Assembly (NCBI GenBank): GCA_905182105.1
Contig: CAJJAR010000038.1
Span: forward strand, 1 to 64,000
Direction of reading: 5' to 3'
DNA from: an uncultured Paracoccaceae bacterium
GTDB lineage: Bacteria; Pseudomonadota; Alphaproteobacteria; Rhodobacterales; Rhodobacteraceae
Length of the DNA stretch: 64,000 bases
Both the position numbers and the translations under genes were made by a program. Shown here piece by piece: positions 61,350 through 64,000 of the stretch; positions within the stretch are counted from its first letter, which is position 1; each line of letters opens with the position of its first letter. The notes under the pieces were generated by a model. That model saw only the letters and a program-made list of their open reading frames with translations. It did not search any database and was not told the origin of the DNA.

Positions 61350-62285
61350 TTAGTTGCGACCAGTTTGATCCATCGAGGCACTCGGCACAACCGGTTCACT
61401 TGGCTTGCGCGGCTGTACCAGATACATCCCTGCCAACATCGCCAAAAGCGCCAGCCAAACTTGCGGCACATAAGTTTCGTTCAAAATGACCTTGGCCCAA
61501 AACACGCCAAAGACCGTCACAAGATAACTCACCTGAACCGCGAATACAGGCCCCGTGCGCCCCACAAGCCATACATAACCCGCGTAAACCATCACATGAA
61601 TCAAAGAGCCTAAGATATGTGCATAATCCGGAACACCGTAGGGAGGCATCGGGTTGATCCACTGCCCCGTGGCCAACGCCAGAGGCAGCGAAATAATAGC
61701 TCCAACCAATGATGCACCCAGTAGAACTTGGATTGCATCCATCCCTGCAGTGCCCCATTTAGCGACGTAATTGCCCTCACATGCGTAGCACGCGCCACCG
61801 ATCAGCGCGATCATCACCCAAAAAGCAGATCCCATTTGAGGGATGCTGGCAGAGGGCAGAACAATCATCATGACACCGGTCAAACCAAGGAACAGCCCGC
61901 CCAAACGGCGCGCCTCAAACTGGTCATTGCCAAGGGCAAGTGCGACAGGAAAGGCAAAAATTGGAATCATAGAAAGCAGGATGGATAAGATACCTGAGGG
62001 CAGATGCACCGCAGCTTGATAGGTCGCAGAATTGGGGATTACCGTGCCAATTAGTGCTATAATCAAATAGACCCGCAATTGCGCAGGACCCAAGGGCAGA
62101 CTTTTACCACGGATTAAACTAACAACCGTCAACAGGGCGGCCCCAATAGCCGCCTGCCAAAATATCAGGCCGAAATGTTGGTAGCCTTCGCTCACAGCCA
62201 ACTTGGACATCGGTTGGGTAAAGCTCCAACCCATCCCTAAAATGATCAGGACAAGGCTATACCCAAGAAGTTGGCGTTGGTTCAT
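61350..62285 (-). CDS. EamA/DMT family transporter
   Basis: The 311-residue protein has ten helices in two EamA repeats. It begins GYSLVLIILGMGWSFTQPMSK and contains LIGTVIPNSATYQAAVHLPS and LGLTGVMMIVLPSA. The C-terminal tail QPRKPSEPVVPSASM is hydrophilic. Its ATG immediately follows the preceding codon series of ymdB in reverse order: the ymdB stop lies directly upstream of this ATG with no gap, so the two are co-transcribed from ymdB. The substrate is unknown. Confidence 0.88.
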   Translation of the reverse strand: MNQRQLLGYSLVLIILGMGWSFTQPMSKLAVSEGYQHFGLIFWQAAIGAALLTVVSLIRGKSLPLGPAQLRVYLIIALIGTVIPNSATYQAAVHLPSGILSILLSMIPIFAFPVALALGNDQFEARRLGGLFLGLTGVMMIVLPSASIPQMGSAFWVMIALIGGACYACEGNYVAKWGTAGMDAIQVLLGASLVGAIISLPLALATGQWINPMPPYGVPDYAHILGSLIHVMVYAGYVWLVGRTGPVFAVQVSYLVTVFGVFWAKVILNETYVPQVWLALLAMLAGMYLVQPRKPSEPVVPSASMDQTGRN

Positions 62286-63104
62286 CTAGCCCTTTGGGCC
62301 CGCTTGAGACAGCGCACCACCTTGGCGTACCATTTCAATGCGCGTCACCTTACCGCTTTTATCGTCCGTCTCGATGTAGACACCTGATAGGGTCGCGTCG
62401 CCAGCTGCAGGTGTAAACCGTTCTTTGGGCATACCAGTGATAAAGCGGCGCAGCGGTTCGGATTTCTCCATACCGATGACTGAATTATAGTCCCCACACA
62501 TACCTGCGTCCGTCAGATACCCCATACCTTTTTGCATGATCATCGCATCGCTTGTTGGCACGTGCGTATGTGTCCCGACCATCAAGCTGGCGCGTCCGTC
62601 ACACCAATGCCCCATCGCCATCTTTTCAGATGTCGCTTCGCAATGGAAATCAACAATGATTGCATCGGCCTGCCCACCAAGTGGATGGGTCTTAAACACA
62701 GGTTCAATCGCAGAAAACGGATCATCAAATGGGCGTTTCATGAACACCTGACCAAGCGCTTGTGCCACCAGCACTTTGCGGCCGTTATTGGCGGTAAACA
62801 AACGTGCCCCTTTCCCGGGTGACGCTCTGGAAAAATTCAGCGGGCGGATCACGCGTGGTTCATGTTCGATAAACTGAAGCATATCTTTTTGGTCAAAGGC
62901 GTGATCGCCCAGCGTAATGCAATCTGCACCAGCTTCCAAAATCAACTTGGCATGTGCTCCTGACAGCCCCATGCCACCCGTCGCATTTTCGCCGTTCACA
63001 ACGACAAAATCTAGTTTCCATTCTTCACGCAAGCGAGGCAATTTTTCAGAAATGGCGCGGCGCCCAGCGCGGCCCATCACATCCCCAAGGAACAATATTT
63101 TCAT
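62286..63104 (-). CDS. ymdB: YmdB-family metallophosphoesterase
   Basis: The 272-residue protein of the TIGR00282/YmdB family has metal ligands in KILFLGDVMGRAGR, VVNGENATGGMGLS, ITLGDHAFD and the later VGTHTHVPTSDA. Characterised members hydrolyse 2',3'-cyclic nucleotides and affect multicellular behaviour in Bacillus. I start at MKILFLGD; the open frame extends 12 codons upstream. It lies 103 nt downstream of the formyl-THF cyclo-ligase gene on the same strand and is followed without gap by an EamA transporter. Confidence 0.9.
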   Translation of the reverse strand: MKILFLGDVMGRAGRRAISEKLPRLREEWKLDFVVVNGENATGGMGLSGAHAKLILEAGADCITLGDHAFDQKDMLQFIEHEPRVIRPLNFSRASPGKGARLFTANNGRKVLVAQALGQVFMKRPFDDPFSAIEPVFKTHPLGGQADAIIVDFHCEATSEKMAMGHWCDGRASLMVGTHTHVPTSDAMIMQKGMGYLTDAGMCGDYNSVIGMEKSEPLRRFITGMPKERFTPAAGDATLSGVYIETDDKSGKVTRIEMVRQGGALSQAGPKG

Positions 63105-63205
63105 GGAGTATGAGTTAGGCGGGCAAAGCCGCTGGGGCAAGAGGGATTCACACTGCCAACCTGAATTGATCTATTTATTAACTCGCCAGAATTATATCCT
63201 GATCA

Positions 63206-63229
63206 AATCACACCCGTTTTGGTGTGATT
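63206..63229. terminator. Hairpin spanning the cyclo-ligase stop codon
   Basis: AATCACACC (63206-63214) pairs with GGTGTGATT (63221-63229) around a 6 nt loop. The stop codon at 63208-63210 lies inside the stem, and no T tract follows on the minus strand, so terminator function is doubtful. Confidence 0.35.
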
Positions 63230-63774
63230 ATCCCCGTTTCGGTCACGATCATATCAAGGGGCTGATCTGTAGGTTCCAAAGGCAAACCTGCGGCTTCTTG
63301 CCCCGAGAAAGCAAATCCTATGGCCAAAGTCGCCCGTTTCGCCCGCAAGATTTCAAGCGTGCGATCATAGAACCCACCGCCATAACCTAAACGCCCCCCG
63401 TCACGATCAAATGCCACAAGTGGTACAATCATGATCTCTGGTTCAAAAAAATCATCCACCACTGGTATGCGCGCACCAAATGGCCCGTCTTTCATTTCAG
63501 CATCCGGTTCCCACCGTGAAAACAGCAACGGATGGTCCACTTCAACAATGACTGGAACCCCAACATGGCCATAAGCCGCCGCTTCAGCCATCGTAGGCAA
63601 TGGATCAATTTCGGTGCGTATAGGCATGTAACCAGACATCGGGACACCGCGATATCCAGCCAACAAAGCAGACAAATGCCCAGCCGCTCCACCAGATTGT
63701 TCATCAAACGCAACTTTGCGGCGTTCAAAGCCAGCTTTGCGCGCCGCTGCTTTGACCTGAGCAAGGTCGTTCAT
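63208..63774 (-). CDS. 5-formyltetrahydrofolate cyclo-ligase
   Basis: The 188-residue protein of the MTHFS/YgfA family converts 5-formyl-THF to 5,10-methenyl-THF with ATP. The conserved VPLVAFDRDGGRLGYGGGFYD motif carries the ATP and folate site (the 20-residue core ends GGGFY). The C-terminus IGFAFSGQEA and VTETGII also fit. Its start overlaps the mgtE stop by 4 nt. No 6S RNA was recognised beside it. Confidence 0.92.
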   Translation of the reverse strand: MNDLAQVKAAARKAGFERRKVAFDEQSGGAAGHLSALLAGYRGVPMSGYMPIRTEIDPLPTMAEAAAYGHVGVPVIVEVDHPLLFSRWEPDAEMKDGPFGARIPVVDDFFEPEIMIVPLVAFDRDGGRLGYGGGFYDRTLEILRAKRATLAIGFAFSGQEAAGLPLEPTDQPLDMIVTETGIITPKRV

Positions 63775-64000
63775 AACAATATCATCGCAGCAAGACCAAG
63801 GAATGCAAAGAAGCCAACGATGTCAGTCACCGTTGTCACAAAGGCACCCGACGCAAGCGCAGGGTCAACGCCCCAGCGTTCTAGCAGCACAGGAATTACC
63901 GTGCCAGCAAAACCGGCAACAACCATATTCACAACCAAAGCCGCAGCAATCACAGCCCCCAGCATCGAGGAGCCAAACCAGATAATTCCAACCACAGCCA
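63771..64000 (-). CDS. mgtE: Magnesium transporter MgtE, C-terminal part
   Basis: Only the last 75 or so residues are in the window; the gene continues beyond the right edge. They contain membrane helices with NMVVAGFAGTVIPVLLERWG and DPALASGAFVTTVTDIVGF, the conserved end of MgtE Mg2+ channels that includes the pore-lining Asp in the last helix. The stop overlaps the cyclo-ligase start by 4 nt. Confidence 0.9.
   Translation of the reverse strand, partial: AVVGIIWFGSSMLGAVIAAALVVNMVVAGFAGTVIPVLLERWGVDPALASGAFVTTVTDIVGFFAFLGLAAMILL

Noticed and set aside
63105-63207. 6S RNA beside the 5-formyl-THF cyclo-ligase gene
   Set aside because: Only about 100 nt are available and I could not draw the long closed stem with a central bubble.

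Overview
The window is a typical chromosomal segment of an alphaproteobacterium of the Rhodobacteraceae (Roseobacter group). The evidence is a PccR/ScfR-type regulator beside pccB with TGCAAA-rich operators, the alphaproteobacterial short ProRS, HdaA with a clamp-binding N-terminus, a betIC-BA choline sulfate operon, single-chain methylmalonyl-CoA mutase, and several small families (DUF6497, DUF4174, DUF2937) that I associate with this group. Genes are densely packed, with many 1-8 nt overlaps. I see no rRNA, tRNA, CRISPR, prophage or insertion sequence.

Layout. 0-3.5 kb: the tail of a glutamine-synthetase-like gene with its FAD oxidase (putrescine-type amine catabolism) and two alpha/beta hydrolases. 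3.7-8.5 kb: thrS, an ArsC-like protein, a cold shock gene, a 0.6 kb decayed stretch, then thyA-folA. 8.7-17.9 kb: glyoxalase I, a decayed MarR-type gene, sdhE with an XRE regulator, aspC, a decayed conserved gene, a MATE pump, a haem membrane protein, a hydrolase and parE. 17.9-19.1 kb: an AT-rich orphan stretch that changes abruptly into a GC-rich, hairpin-rich island beside an L,D-transpeptidase remnant. 19.1-31 kb: a YdcZ-like carrier, an Ldh2-type dehydrogenase, the lolD/lolCE exporter with proS, a fasciclin protein, AI-2E/HdaA, ppk and ppx. 31-34 kb: a decaying cluster around an intact DnaJ/TerB protein. 34-48 kb: nhaA, then the propionyl-CoA to succinyl-CoA module (mcm, pccA, a string of small envelope proteins, pccB), an MFS pump and the regulator pccR. 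48.6-53.9 kb: betA-betB-betC-betI. 54-64 kb: EamA and LysE carriers, yebC, two related SLC13/TrkA-C carriers flanking a frameshifted sodium symporter, ymdB, the 5-formyl-THF cyclo-ligase and the end of mgtE.

The modules are coherent. pccB, pccA and mcm convert propionyl-CoA to succinyl-CoA, with PccR predicted to act on operators in front of pccB and of its own gene. betC, betA and betB convert choline-O-sulfate to glycine betaine under BetI. thyA and folA recycle folate. ppk and ppx make and degrade polyphosphate. lolD and lolCE release outer-membrane lipoproteins.

The most distinctive feature is the number of otherwise well-preserved genes cut by in-frame stop codons with the reading frame intact: the MarR-type gene (three TAA), the endonuclease/exonuclease/phosphatase gene (TGA and TAG), the GNAT gene (TAG), the thermonuclease gene (TAA), and less certainly a gene at 6.7-7.1 kb. 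Two more loci carry frameshifts. This fits recent gene decay by point mutation; I do not see a new multi-gene system that I can defend.
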